A stretch of 64,000 nucleotides of DNA from contig JAJZTF010000013.1 of NCBI GenBank assembly GCA_021821945.1, forward strand, positions 1 to 64,000, written 5' to 3'. This DNA is from Pseudomonadota bacterium (GTDB lineage Bacteria; Pseudomonadota; Gammaproteobacteria; Burkholderiales; Gallionellaceae). The number at the start of each line of letters is the position of its first letter. The first letter of the stretch is position 1. Below are positions 26,774-35,247 of this stretch, piece by piece. Both the position numbers and the translations under genes were made by a program. The notes under the pieces were generated by a model that worked only from the letters and a program-made list of their open reading frames with translations, made no database searches and was not told the origin of the DNA.

Positions 26774-26801
26774 ATTATAGGTTTTCCAGGATTTCTGTCA
26801 A
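26774..26801 (-). promoter_or_regulatory. Near-consensus sigma70 promoter of the tRNA cluster
   Basis: On the minus strand a perfect TTGACA and a perfect TATAAT are separated by 16 bases. The discriminator TCGCGCC is GC-rich, as in stringently controlled stable-RNA promoters. Transcription would start a few bases before tRNA-Gly. Confidence 0.88.
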
Positions 26802-26814
26802 CATATTTTCGCAG

Positions 26815-27579
26815 CTACACCCTGAACAGACGGGAGAAATTCGCACTGGTGGCATCCCCGACTTCCGCCGCGCTGATGCCGCGAAGCTGCGCGATCTCTT
26901 CGGCCACATGCCTGACATAGGCGGGCTGGTTGACCTTTCCCCTGAAAGGCACGGGCGCGAGATAGGGGGAGTCGGTTTCGATCAGCATGCGGTCAATCGG
27001 CACCTGTCTTGCGACCTCCTTCAGTTCCTTCGCGCTCTTGAAAGTCACGATGCCCGAGAAGGAAATGTAGAACCCCATGTCCAGCGCGGCCCTGGCCACT
27101 TCCCAGCTCTCCGTGAAACAATGCATCACGCCGCCGACTACGCAGGCATCCTCCTCTTCCATGATGCGAAGCGTGTCCTCCGATGCGCTTCTGGTGTGGA
27201 TGATCAGGGGCTTCCTGCACTGCTTGGCGGCCCTGATGTGGTTGCGGAATCTCGCACGCTGCCATTCGAGATCGCCCGTCAGCCTGTAATAGTCGAGCCC
27301 CGTCTCGCCGATCGCGATGACCCTGGGATGATCTGCAAGTTCGACCAGGCGCTCAACGGTCGGCTCTTCGACCGCCTCGTAATCCGGATGCACGCCGACA
27401 GACGCATAGACGTTGGTGTGCGCGACTGCCAGTTCCAGCACTTCCGGGAAATCCTCCAGATTGACGGACACGCATAGTGCGCTCGTCACATCGTTCTGCT
27501 GCATCCGCTGCAACACACCTTCGATGTCGGCCGCGAGATCCTTGAAGTTGATGTGGCAATGCGAATCTATGTATGGCAT
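26815..27579 (-). CDS. TatD-family metal-dependent hydrolase
   Basis: A 254-residue TIM-barrel metal hydrolase. The N-terminal H-x-H motif is H7/H9 in DSHCHINF. Later ligands are visible in GETGLDYY, IIHTRSA, MHCFT and ETDSPYLAP. This matches the YcfH/TatD DNase family, which cleaves DNA 3' ends and may act in repair or RNA processing. It overlaps the end of holB by 13 bases, as in many proteobacteria where it closes the fab-tmk-holB block. Cytoplasmic. Confidence 0.93.
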   Translation of the reverse strand: MPYIDSHCHINFKDLAADIEGVLQRMQQNDVTSALCVSVNLEDFPEVLELAVAHTNVYASVGVHPDYEAVEEPTVERLVELADHPRVIAIGETGLDYYRLTGDLEWQRARFRNHIRAAKQCRKPLIIHTRSASEDTLRIMEEEDACVVGGVMHCFTESWEVARAALDMGFYISFSGIVTFKSAKELKEVARQVPIDRMLIETDSPYLAPVPFRGKVNQPAYVRHVAEEIAQLRGISAAEVGDATSANFSRLFRV

Positions 27580-28550
27580 GGTTTCACGATCTGGCAGTAA
27601 TTGAACAGAAGGGATTCGAAAAAGAGCCTGGGGTTCAGCGTATGCCGGGCCTCCTTTTTCGCCGTTTTCAAAAGCCCCTGCAGGCGCACGAGATCCAGGG
27701 CATCCAGCGGCTCTATCAGATTGCCGATCAGTTTCTCATGGCCCGGATGGTAGCGCAGCCTGCCTGCAAGCTTTTGCGATACGAGGTCATGACACCACTG
27801 CTGCAGCCATTGCACCACCAGCGTCTGCTCGGTCTTTTGCAGCGCTTCGGCCACGCCAAACACATCCATCTGCCTCTGCTGCAAGGCGCGCATGAGCTTT
27901 TCCCGCGCATCGCTGTCGCCTTCATCCTGCAGCGCAAGAAGCGGCGAAAATCCCGATCTCGCGAGCGCATCTAGCGGGTTCTTAACGCCCTCCCCGGCAA
28001 GGAACCGCGTGGCGATTTCGACATCGGGCGATGAGAGGACGACCCGGATGCAGCGGCTAAGTATCGTCGGAAGCAATGCGTGATGCCTGTGCGTCACCAG
28101 GATGAAAAGCAGGCCGGGAGGCGGCTCTTCGAGATTCTTCAGCAGCGCATTTGCCGCATTCGCATTCATCGCCTCGGCAGGGGATATGATCACCACGCGC
28201 CGTCCGCCCTGATGTGCGGTCATGCCCAGAAAATCGGAAAGGGAGCGTATCTGGTCGACCGAAATCTGGCGGCTCGGCTTCTTTCCCGCCTCGACCTCAT
28301 CGGCCTCCGATTCTGGCTGCAGCAGGCGATAATCCGGATGCGATCCCTGACTGAACCAGTGGCATGCCGGGCATTCCCCACAGGCAAACCCCCGATCATC
28401 CGGTTTCTCGCACAACAGCGATTTCGCATAGCGGATTGCAAGTTCGAGCTTGCCTATGCCCTTCTGCCCCTGGAACAGCAGGCCCTGCGCTGCGCGCATG
28501 CGCTGAAGACGCTCCCAGTCTTCCATCTGCCATGGATAGAGTTCGCTCAT
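27567..28550 (-). CDS. holB: DNA polymerase III subunit delta'
   Basis: A 327-residue clamp-loader subunit. An AAA+ fold with a degenerate P-loop (GLLFQGQKGIGKLELA) is followed by the zinc-binding cluster CGECPACHWF. NALLKNLEEPPPGLLFILVT is the family's sensor-region signature. Delta' is a non-ATPase stator of the sliding-clamp loader. The ATG at 28550 overlaps the TGA of tmk, and the gene's end overlaps tatD, so the three are one unit. Confidence 0.92.
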   Translation of the reverse strand: MSELYPWQMEDWERLQRMRAAQGLLFQGQKGIGKLELAIRYAKSLLCEKPDDRGFACGECPACHWFSQGSHPDYRLLQPESEADEVEAGKKPSRQISVDQIRSLSDFLGMTAHQGGRRVVIISPAEAMNANAANALLKNLEEPPPGLLFILVTHRHHALLPTILSRCIRVVLSSPDVEIATRFLAGEGVKNPLDALARSGFSPLLALQDEGDSDAREKLMRALQQRQMDVFGVAEALQKTEQTLVVQWLQQWCHDLVSQKLAGRLRYHPGHEKLIGNLIEPLDALDLVRLQGLLKTAKKEARHTLNPRLFFESLLFNYCQIVKPCHT

Positions 28551-29146
28551 CCGATGTTCCCTGCGATGGATGCGAGCTGCCGCTTCACTTCATCCAGAGA
28601 CTGGGCCGCATCGATCACCTCGAAGCGCGAAGGGTCCTCGGTGACTCTCCTGTGATAACCTGCCCGCACGCGCTCGAAAAATTCTCCCTCTTCCTTTTCG
28701 AAGCGGTCGAGCGCAACATTGTTCGAAAGACGCATCCTTGCAACCTCGATCGGCACATCGAAGAACAGCGTCAGATCCGGCCTGATGCCGACCCATTGTT
28801 CGAGCTCTCTCAGCCTTTCCCATTCCATGCCCCTGCCTCCGCCCTGATAGGCGAAGCTGGCATCCGTAAAGCGATCGGAGATCACGCACTTTCCGGAAAG
28901 CAATGCCGGCCTGATCACCTGCTCGACATGTTCTATCCTAGATGCAAACATCAGCAAGGCTTCCGTCCCCATGCCCATGGGCTGGTTCAGGACCATTTCC
29001 CTGAGCTGCTCCCCCAAACGGGTTCCGCCCGGCTCACGCGTTACGACCACATCCAGCCCGCGGCCCCTCAGCGCATCCGCGAACCATGCGAGGTGCGTGC
29101 TCTTGCCCGCGCCGTCCACGCCTTCAAATGTGATGAATCTACTCAT
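28547..29146 (-). CDS. tmk: Thymidylate kinase
   Basis: A 199-residue enzyme that phosphorylates dTMP to dTDP. The P-loop EGVDGAGKST is at residues 8-17, the DRX-type TREPGGT follows, and the lid region is in FAYQGGGRGM with DRFTDAS for nucleotide binding. The ATG at 29146 (MSRFITFEG) is the family start; the frame is open to 29167. It overlaps holB by four bases. In most proteobacteria mltG lies immediately upstream; here a gene on the opposite strand intervenes. Confidence 0.94.
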   Translation of the reverse strand: MSRFITFEGVDGAGKSTHLAWFADALRGRGLDVVVTREPGGTRLGEQLREMVLNQPMGMGTEALLMFASRIEHVEQVIRPALLSGKCVISDRFTDASFAYQGGGRGMEWERLRELEQWVGIRPDLTLFFDVPIEVARMRLSNNVALDRFEKEEGEFFERVRAGYHRRVTEDPSRFEVIDAAQSLDEVKRQLASIAGNIG

Positions 29147-29237
29147 GCGCCATCCGCCAGATTGCAAAGGCTCAATGATATAGTATAGCGGTTCAGTTTT
29201 TAACCTTGATGCCCTCCCGGGCCTCGCAGAATTTCAG

Positions 29238-30098
29238 ATGAAAAGCTTCCCGCTGTGCAAATGCCGGAAAAATTGGATCGCCCTGGCAGGCGTGCTTCTT
29301 TCAAACGGCTGCATGGCCTCTTCCGAGGAACCCGCGTCGGACTGGTCGAACATGGTGGACCGCACCCTGCAGGCGCAGCCGCACTGGGCGACCATGATAG
29401 GCGTCCCCTCCACGGGCCTGACCCAGGGCTTCCGCTATCACTATTCCAGGCAGTACCAGCCCAACGGCACGGAGATCGAGAACTTCGGCAGCAACAAGGG
29501 ACTGGAACTCATCGTGGGCGAAGACACGCAGGTGCAGTTCGGCATCCCCTCCTACATCGACCGTGAAACGGTTAAGACGTCGGCTTCCGGCTGGGGAGAC
29601 GAAAATGTCCTGGCAAAGCACAGGTTCGCTTCGGCAAACGAGGAGAACGGCAACTACGTCTTCAGCGGTTCGCTGGGATTGAGCATGCCGACCGGGAACA
29701 GCCCGTTCACGTCTCACAGCACGATATACACCCCCGCACTGGCTTTCGGAAAGGGATGGGGGACCAGACAGCGCGAGATCGCCTTGCAGAGCCTGATATC
29801 CTGCTCCATTCCCGATCACAATCTTTCAACCATAGGGATGCCCATCTCCTGGAATACAGGATTGGAGGCCCGCATTTTCAGGCATGTCTGGCCCGAGATC
29901 GAGGCGAACCTTACCCGCTGGAACAAGGGACCCTATGACGGAAAGAACCAGCTCATCGTGACCTATGGCCTGGTCTTCGACAACAGGATATTGAACCGGG
30001 AAAAGGTGACACTGGGACTCGGATACCAGGAAGCCAAGGGGACTGGCATCACCACCTTCGGCAGGGCATGGGTACTGATGGGGAAATTTTCCTTCTAG
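29238..30098 (+). CDS. Predicted outer-membrane beta-barrel protein
   Basis: A 286-residue exported protein of unknown function. A hydrophobic N-terminal signal (WIALAGVLLSNGCMA) with a Cys at 25 could be cleaved by signal peptidase I or II. The rest alternates polar and aromatic residues in many short strands and ends with GKFSF, a terminal Phe as in outer-membrane barrels. The pattern SGSLGLSMPTGN and the late GLGYQEAKG resemble the MetA-pathway phenol-degradation barrel family, at low certainty. It is inserted on the plus strand between mltG and tmk, which are normally adjacent, and converges with mltG. Confidence 0.6.
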   Translation: MKSFPLCKCRKNWIALAGVLLSNGCMASSEEPASDWSNMVDRTLQAQPHWATMIGVPSTGLTQGFRYHYSRQYQPNGTEIENFGSNKGLELIVGEDTQVQFGIPSYIDRETVKTSASGWGDENVLAKHRFASANEENGNYVFSGSLGLSMPTGNSPFTSHSTIYTPALAFGKGWGTRQREIALQSLISCSIPDHNLSTIGMPISWNTGLEARIFRHVWPEIEANLTRWNKGPYDGKNQLIVTYGLVFDNRILNREKVTLGLGYQEAKGTGITTFGRAWVLMGKFSF

Positions 30099-30102
30099 GA
30101 AA

Positions 30103-31077
30103 TCACTTCTGATATTCGTCGACGGCGCGGTTGTGGTCCGCCAGATTTCTAGAAAACTGCGAGCTGCCATCCCCTTTTGCGACGAAATAAAGCGCATCGG
30201 TGTTCGCAGGATGCAGCGCCGCATAAACCGCATCCCGCCCCGGCATCGCGATCGGCGTCGGAGGGAGCCCCTGACGCGTATAGGTATTGTACGGCGTGTC
30301 CCTCGTCATGTCGTCGTGATGGAGAACGCCTCTGTATTTCTCCCCCATGCCGTAGATTACCGTGGGATCGGTCTGGAGCAGCATGTGCTTGCGCAGCCGG
30401 TTTGCAAATACCCCTGCTATCATGCTGCGGTCAGCCGCAGCACCGGTTTCCTTCTCCACGATGGATGCAAGGATCAGCGCCTGATATGGGGATGCAAGCG
30501 GAATCCCGGGGTCACGTTCCTGCCATGCCTGCTCCAGCCTGCGCTGCATGGTCCGATGGGCAAGCCTGAGAAACTCGACATCGCTGCTCCCCGCTGCGAC
30601 AAAATAGGTGTCGGGCGCAAACATCCCTTCCGGGTTTTCCCCTGGCGCACCGATCTGCTGCATGATCTCCGCATCGGACCGGCCTTCTGTGTCGTGGCGG
30701 ATGTTTCCGTTGGCGTCCAGGGCCGTTCGCAACTGCCTGAAGTTCCATCCCTCTATGATCTTCATCTGGCTCTTGCCGGCATTGCCCTGGGTGATCATCC
30801 GCAAAAGCTCCATCTTGGATACCGCATGGTCAAGCTGGTAGACGCCCGCCTGGATCTTGTTCGAGCGGCCGAGTAGGCGGGCGAACAGGGAGAACAGCCT
30901 GCCTTCATCGAGCAGGCCCTCGCGCTCGAACTGACGGGAAATCGCATTCAGGCTGTTCCCCTGGTTCAGCGTGAAATCGAAGGGCTCTTTGGGAAGCGCA
31001 ACAGGACTCAGCGCATAGTAGAGGAGGCCGATCGCAAGCAGCAGGAGGATGAACAGCAATGCCTTCAGCTTACCCAT
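30103..31077 (-). CDS. mltG: Endolytic murein transglycosylase MltG
   Basis: A 324-residue YceG-like protein with one N-terminal membrane helix (ALLFILLLLAIGLLYYAL). A LysM-like region follows (TLNQGNSLNAISRQF), then the catalytic domain with the glutamate in ASIVEKETG and the conserved LQTDPTVIYG and YNTYTRQGLPPTPI. It cuts nascent peptidoglycan strands in the periplasm and limits glycan length. GGAAGGA lies ahead of the ATG at 31077, which is chosen over the open frame to 31140. It follows acpP-fabF in the usual order, but without pabC. Confidence 0.95.
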   Translation of the reverse strand: MGKLKALLFILLLLAIGLLYYALSPVALPKEPFDFTLNQGNSLNAISRQFEREGLLDEGRLFSLFARLLGRSNKIQAGVYQLDHAVSKMELLRMITQGNAGKSQMKIIEGWNFRQLRTALDANGNIRHDTEGRSDAEIMQQIGAPGENPEGMFAPDTYFVAAGSSDVEFLRLAHRTMQRRLEQAWQERDPGIPLASPYQALILASIVEKETGAAADRSMIAGVFANRLRKHMLLQTDPTVIYGMGEKYRGVLHHDDMTRDTPYNTYTRQGLPPTPIAMPGRDAVYAALHPANTDALYFVAKGDGSSQFSRNLADHNRAVDEYQK

Positions 31078-31178
31078 GATCCTTCCCGTATTCTGCAGCC
31101 GGCCGCCATTCCTCCGATCAGCGCATCCAGACGAGTCCACAGCCGCATCATTTTCGTTCGCGGACTCTCAAGGTCTGA

Positions 31179-32411
31179 TCAGATCTTGCGGAACACCAGC
31201 GTACCGTTTGTTCCGCCGAAGCCGAAGTTGTTGTTTATCGCAACGCTGATCTTCATGTCGCGAGCGACATTCGCGCAATAATCGAGATCGCACTCCGGAT
31301 CCTGCTCGAATATGTTGATGGTCGGGGGGGAGATCTGGTGATGTATCGCAAGCACGGAAAAGATCGACTCGACGCCGCCTGCGCCGCCCAGCAGATGGCC
31401 GGTCATCGACTTCGTGGAATTCACCACCAGTTTGTAGGCATGGTCGCCGAACGCGAGCTTGATCGCATCGGTCTCGTTCTTGTCGCCAAGCGGGGTCGAT
31501 GTGCCGTGCGCGTTCACATACTGCACGTCCTGGGGACTGATCCCCGCATCGTTCAATGCGTTGAGCATGCTGCGCCTTGGCCCGTCGCTGTTGGGCGAAG
31601 TGATGTGGAATGCATCCGCGCTCATGCCGTAGCCCGTGAGCTCCGCATAGATCTTAGCACCCCTCGCCTTCGCGTGCTCGTATTCCTCGAGCACGATCAC
31701 ACCCGCACCCTCGCTGATCACGAAGCCGTCGCGCTCCTTGTCCCATGGACGGGAGGCGGTCGCAGGGTCGTCGTTTCTCGTGCTCAAGGCGCGCGCGGAT
31801 GCAAAACCGCCGACTGCCAGAGGGCTCACGGTCGCTTCAGCCCCTCCCGCGATCATCACGTCCGCATCGCCATAGGCGATCATCCTCGCCGACTCGCCTA
31901 TGCAGTGCGTTCCCGTGGTGCAGGCGGAGACCATAGCCACATTGGGGCCCTTCAGACCGTACATCACGGAAAGATTGCCCGAGATCATGTTGATGATGCT
32001 GCCGGGTATGAAGAATGGAGAGATCTTGCGGGGACCTGCAGCCAGGTAGTCGTTATGCGTTTCCTCTATGGTGGGCAAACCGCCTATGCCCGAGCCGATG
32101 TTCACGCCGATGCGCTCGGCGTTCTTCTCGGTCACCTCGAGGCCGGAATCGGCAAAAGCCTCCATGCCGGCAACCAGACCAAAGTGTATGAATCTGCCCA
32201 TGCGGCGCGCATCCTTCGCCGGCAGGTATTGCGCGACATCAAAGTCGGTCACTTCGCCGGCCACCTGGCTTGCGAACTGGCTCGCGTCAAAATGCGATAT
32301 CCTGACTATTCCCGACTTGCCCGCGACGATGTTTTGCCAGGCTGCAGAAATCCCAATACCGACCGGAGAGACGATCCCCAATCCGGTCACGACAACTCTA
32401 CGTTTAGACAA
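31179..32411 (-). CDS. fabF: Beta-ketoacyl-ACP synthase II
   Basis: A 410-residue condensing enzyme of type II fatty-acid synthesis. The nucleophile is Cys164 in SACTTGTHCIG. The two histidines are in NAHGTSTPLGD and KSMTGHLLGG, and the C-terminal NNFGFGGTNGTL is diagnostic. It elongates malonyl-ACP-derived chains and takes part in temperature control of unsaturation in E. coli. The start is a TTG at 32411 with GGAG five bases upstream, giving MSKRRVVVTG, the normal family N-terminus. It lies 29 bases after acpP. Confidence 0.96.
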   Translation of the reverse strand: MSKRRVVVTGLGIVSPVGIGISAAWQNIVAGKSGIVRISHFDASQFASQVAGEVTDFDVAQYLPAKDARRMGRFIHFGLVAGMEAFADSGLEVTEKNAERIGVNIGSGIGGLPTIEETHNDYLAAGPRKISPFFIPGSIINMISGNLSVMYGLKGPNVAMVSACTTGTHCIGESARMIAYGDADVMIAGGAEATVSPLAVGGFASARALSTRNDDPATASRPWDKERDGFVISEGAGVIVLEEYEHAKARGAKIYAELTGYGMSADAFHITSPNSDGPRRSMLNALNDAGISPQDVQYVNAHGTSTPLGDKNETDAIKLAFGDHAYKLVVNSTKSMTGHLLGGAGGVESIFSVLAIHHQISPPTINIFEQDPECDLDYCANVARDMKISVAINNNFGFGGTNGTLVFRKI

Positions 32412-32440
32412 ATGAACTCCGCCTGCGGTGAAATGGACTG

Positions 32441-32674
32441 TTACTTTTGATGTGCGATGACGTAGTCGATGGCTTGCTGCACGGTCGTGATCGTTTCCGC
32501 ATCCTCATCCGGAATTTCGCATTCGAACTCTTCTTCCAGCGCCATCACAAGCTCAACGGTGTCCAGCGAATCGGCACCCAGATCGTTGACGAACGATGAC
32601 TCGTTCTTCACCTCGGCTTCATTCACGCCGAGCTGTTCAGATACGATCTTTTTTACGCGTTGTTCAATAGACAT
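32441..32674 (-). CDS. acpP: Acyl carrier protein of fatty-acid synthesis
   Basis: A 77-residue classical ACP. The phosphopantetheine serine is in [18 protein letters not shown], and the protein is strongly acidic. It carries growing acyl chains for FabF and the other fatty-acid enzymes. The ATG at 32674 (MSIEQRVKK) has GGTGGAG at good distance; the four-residue extension to 32686 is not used. A sigma70 promoter lies about 40 bases upstream, so this is probably the first gene of the acpP-fabF-mltG unit. Confidence 0.97.
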   Translation of the reverse strand: MSIEQRVKKIVSEQLGVNEAEVKNESSFVNDLGADSLDTVELVMALEEEFECEIPDEDAETITTVQQAIDYVIAHQK

Positions 32675-32715
32675 TAGAGACTCCACCCTGTTGATAAGTT
32701 AAAAAATCAAATCTA

Positions 32716-32744
32716 ATTGTACCAAAGTTGCCGAAAATTCCCAA
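32716..32744 (-). promoter_or_regulatory. Sigma70 promoter of acpP
   Basis: The minus strand shows TTGGGA and TACAAT separated by 17 bases in an AT-rich stretch, 42 bases before the acpP ATG. The leader is short and shows no obvious hairpin. Confidence 0.65.
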
Positions 32745-32784
32745 ATCCATCGGCGAATTAAAATTCAGCCGCAAAAGGCCTCCC

Positions 32785-35247
32785 CTATTCGCCGCGCAGA
32801 ATGGGGAGAGGAGAAGCGCTGACGAGGCTTCTGGTATTGAGCCAGCCGGCCAGCATCACCAGGGCCATCCCGCCGAAGATTCCGACCAGCCACACCGACA
32901 TGCCCGACCTGTAGGGCATGTCCAGTACACGGTGCGCCAGCACGAAACCCAGGAGAGCCGCGCTTGCCGCCGCAAGAAGACCGGCCAGCGCTCCTGACAA
33001 CGCGAATTCGGCCATGTGAAGCCGGTCCAGATAGGCCCTGCCGGCTCCCAGCACGCGCAGTATCGCTGCCTGCCTCACCCTCTCATCCTGGGTTGCAAGC
33101 AGCGCGGCATACAGCACCACAAGCCCGGAAAGCAGGGTGAACAGGAAAACCGCGCTGATCGCCCGGGACACCTTCGAGATGATGTCCCTGATCTGCGAAA
33201 TCACGGCATCCATGTCGATGATCAGCAGATTCGGGAATGCCTCCGCAAGTTCGCCCCCGAATCCCGCCCTGTCCATGGGCAGATGAAAGCTCGTCAGATA
33301 GCTTGGCGGGTAGTTTTCCAGGAGCTCCGGCGTGGCGATGACGAAGAAATTAACCCGCATCGAATCCCATTGCACGCGCCTCAGATTCGTGACCCTGGCC
33401 GTCAGCCTGGTTCCTGCGACATCATAGGTCAGCCTGTCGCCAAGACGGATCCCCAGCGTTTTTGCCAGCCCCTCCTCCACGGAAAATAGTGCCGTTTCTT
33501 CGAGTTTCCGCCCCCTGTCACCGCCCCACCATTTTCCGCCCGTGATGGCATTCCAGGAAGGCAGATGTTCGGCATAGGAAAGATTGAATTCGCGCTCGAC
33601 CAATGCGCGCGCCTTGGGCTCCGGATAATCCGAACCGCTGATTTCACGCCCATCGATTGCAACCAGGCGCCCCTTCACCATGGGCAGGAGAACGGGCTCA
33701 GGCAGCCTGTGGCTCGCAAAGAAATCCAGCACGGACTGCTTCTGGCCTGGCTGTATGCCGACCAGAAACCGGTTCGGTGCATCCGGCGGCAGCTTGTCCT
33801 GCCAGCTCTGCAACAGATCCCCCCTCACCAGCGTCAGAACCAGCAAGGCCATTCCGCCCAGGCTCAGCATGACCACCTGGAGCGCAACGCTTCCACTGTG
33901 GCGCGCCAGATTCCTGAATGCCTGCCGCGCAACGCCCCTCCCGCCCGCCAGTCGCGCCAATGCGCGCAACAGAAGCTGGACCAGTGCCGCATCGGCAGCC
34001 AATCCCAGAATCAATCCGCCGAGCACGGCAAATCCGAGCTTGACGGTCCCCGCCTGCCAGAGGAAAAGCAGGCAGAGCACGATCCCCCCAGCGCCATACA
34101 CCAGCCAGCCGCTCAAAGGCGGCAATCCCGCCTCGCGACGCATGACCCTCATCGGCGAGACCCGGCTCAGCCTCGCCAGCGGGAGATAGGCAAAACCGAA
34201 CAGCAGCGCAAGGCCGCTGACTGCCGCCTTGAAGGCCGGCATCGCACCAGGCCATGGCAAGTCCGCATCGGGCATGAGATACGAAACCAGCGCCCCCTGC
34301 AGGGCATAGGCGAGCAGGATCCCGAAGATCACGGCAAGGACGCCGGAAAGCCAGAACTGATGAAGAAAAATCCAGCGCACCTGGCTCCGTTTTGCACCCA
34401 GGCAGCGCAGCACGGCGGAGCTGTCCATGTGGCGAGACACATAGCGACGGGAGGCCAGCATGATCGCAACGCCGGCAAGCATCGCGGAGGTGAGTGCGGC
34501 AAGGCCCAGGAAGTGGCCTGCGCGCTCAAGCGTGGTGCGTATCTCCGGGCGCGCATCCGTCACATCCTCGACCTTGTCGTCCTTCCCCAGGGACTTGCGG
34601 AACGCGGCAATTCCGGCCTTGCCTCCCGCAAACAGCATCCTGTAGGTGATGCGGCTGCCATTCTGCACGAGGCCGGTCGATGCGACATCGGCCTGGTTCA
34701 TCATCACGCGCGGCGCAAAACTGCCAAAGCCCATCGTTTGCCCGACATCCTTGACCATCATCGCAGCCACGGTGAAGCGCCTGTTCCCTATGCCCACCTC
34801 GCTGCCTCTCTTAAGGCCGAGGCGGCGCATCAGCCTGTCGTCAGCCCAGACCGTGCCCCTCGCGGGTATGCCTTGTGCCGCGCCGTCTGTCTGTATCCTC
34901 CCCCTCAGCGGATAGCCCTCTTCCACCGCCTCTATCTCGGCAAGCAGCACCTTTTCGCGGTGCGAGACCATGCTCGGAAACACCAGGCTCTCCACGGAGC
35001 GCAGGCCGTGGAGCGCTGCAGATCTCCGATAGCCTTCAGGAATGGGGCGGGTTGAGGTGATGCGCAGGTCTGCGCCCAAAAGGCTCGCCGCCTGCCGGTC
35101 AAGCCCCTGACCAATGCGGTCGGCAAACATTCCGACCGTGGCGAGGCTGCCCACCGCCAGCACCAGGGCAAGGAACAGCACCCGCCATTCCCCTTCCCGC
35201 CAGTCCCGGCGCAGGAACTTCATCGCCAGACCAAAGGCGCTATTCAT
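32785..35247 (-). CDS. FtsX-like ABC transporter permease (YbbP type)
   Basis: An 820-residue permease with duplicated FtsX-like membrane modules. A first helix lies at about 22-42, followed by a large periplasmic domain. Helices near 265-385 and 395-450, a second periplasmic domain, and terminal helices near 700-815 complete the layout seen in YbbP. Such permeases pair with a LolD-like ATPase (YbbA) and are thought to move lipids or peptides out of the inner membrane or to work mechanically. No ATPase gene is adjacent, so the partner must be encoded elsewhere. The ATG shares one base with the TGA of the acyl-CoA ligase gene upstream, suggesting coupling to lipid metabolism. Confidence 0.85.
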   Translation of the reverse strand: MNSAFGLAMKFLRRDWREGEWRVLFLALVLAVGSLATVGMFADRIGQGLDRQAASLLGADLRITSTRPIPEGYRRSAALHGLRSVESLVFPSMVSHREKVLLAEIEAVEEGYPLRGRIQTDGAAQGIPARGTVWADDRLMRRLGLKRGSEVGIGNRRFTVAAMMVKDVGQTMGFGSFAPRVMMNQADVASTGLVQNGSRITYRMLFAGGKAGIAAFRKSLGKDDKVEDVTDARPEIRTTLERAGHFLGLAALTSAMLAGVAIMLASRRYVSRHMDSSAVLRCLGAKRSQVRWIFLHQFWLSGVLAVIFGILLAYALQGALVSYLMPDADLPWPGAMPAFKAAVSGLALLFGFAYLPLARLSRVSPMRVMRREAGLPPLSGWLVYGAGGIVLCLLFLWQAGTVKLGFAVLGGLILGLAADAALVQLLLRALARLAGGRGVARQAFRNLARHSGSVALQVVMLSLGGMALLVLTLVRGDLLQSWQDKLPPDAPNRFLVGIQPGQKQSVLDFFASHRLPEPVLLPMVKGRLVAIDGREISGSDYPEPKARALVEREFNLSYAEHLPSWNAITGGKWWGGDRGRKLEETALFSVEEGLAKTLGIRLGDRLTYDVAGTRLTARVTNLRRVQWDSMRVNFFVIATPELLENYPPSYLTSFHLPMDRAGFGGELAEAFPNLLIIDMDAVISQIRDIISKVSRAISAVFLFTLLSGLVVLYAALLATQDERVRQAAILRVLGAGRAYLDRLHMAEFALSGALAGLLAAASAALLGFVLAHRVLDMPYRSGMSVWLVGIFGGMALVMLAGWLNTRSLVSASPLPILRGE

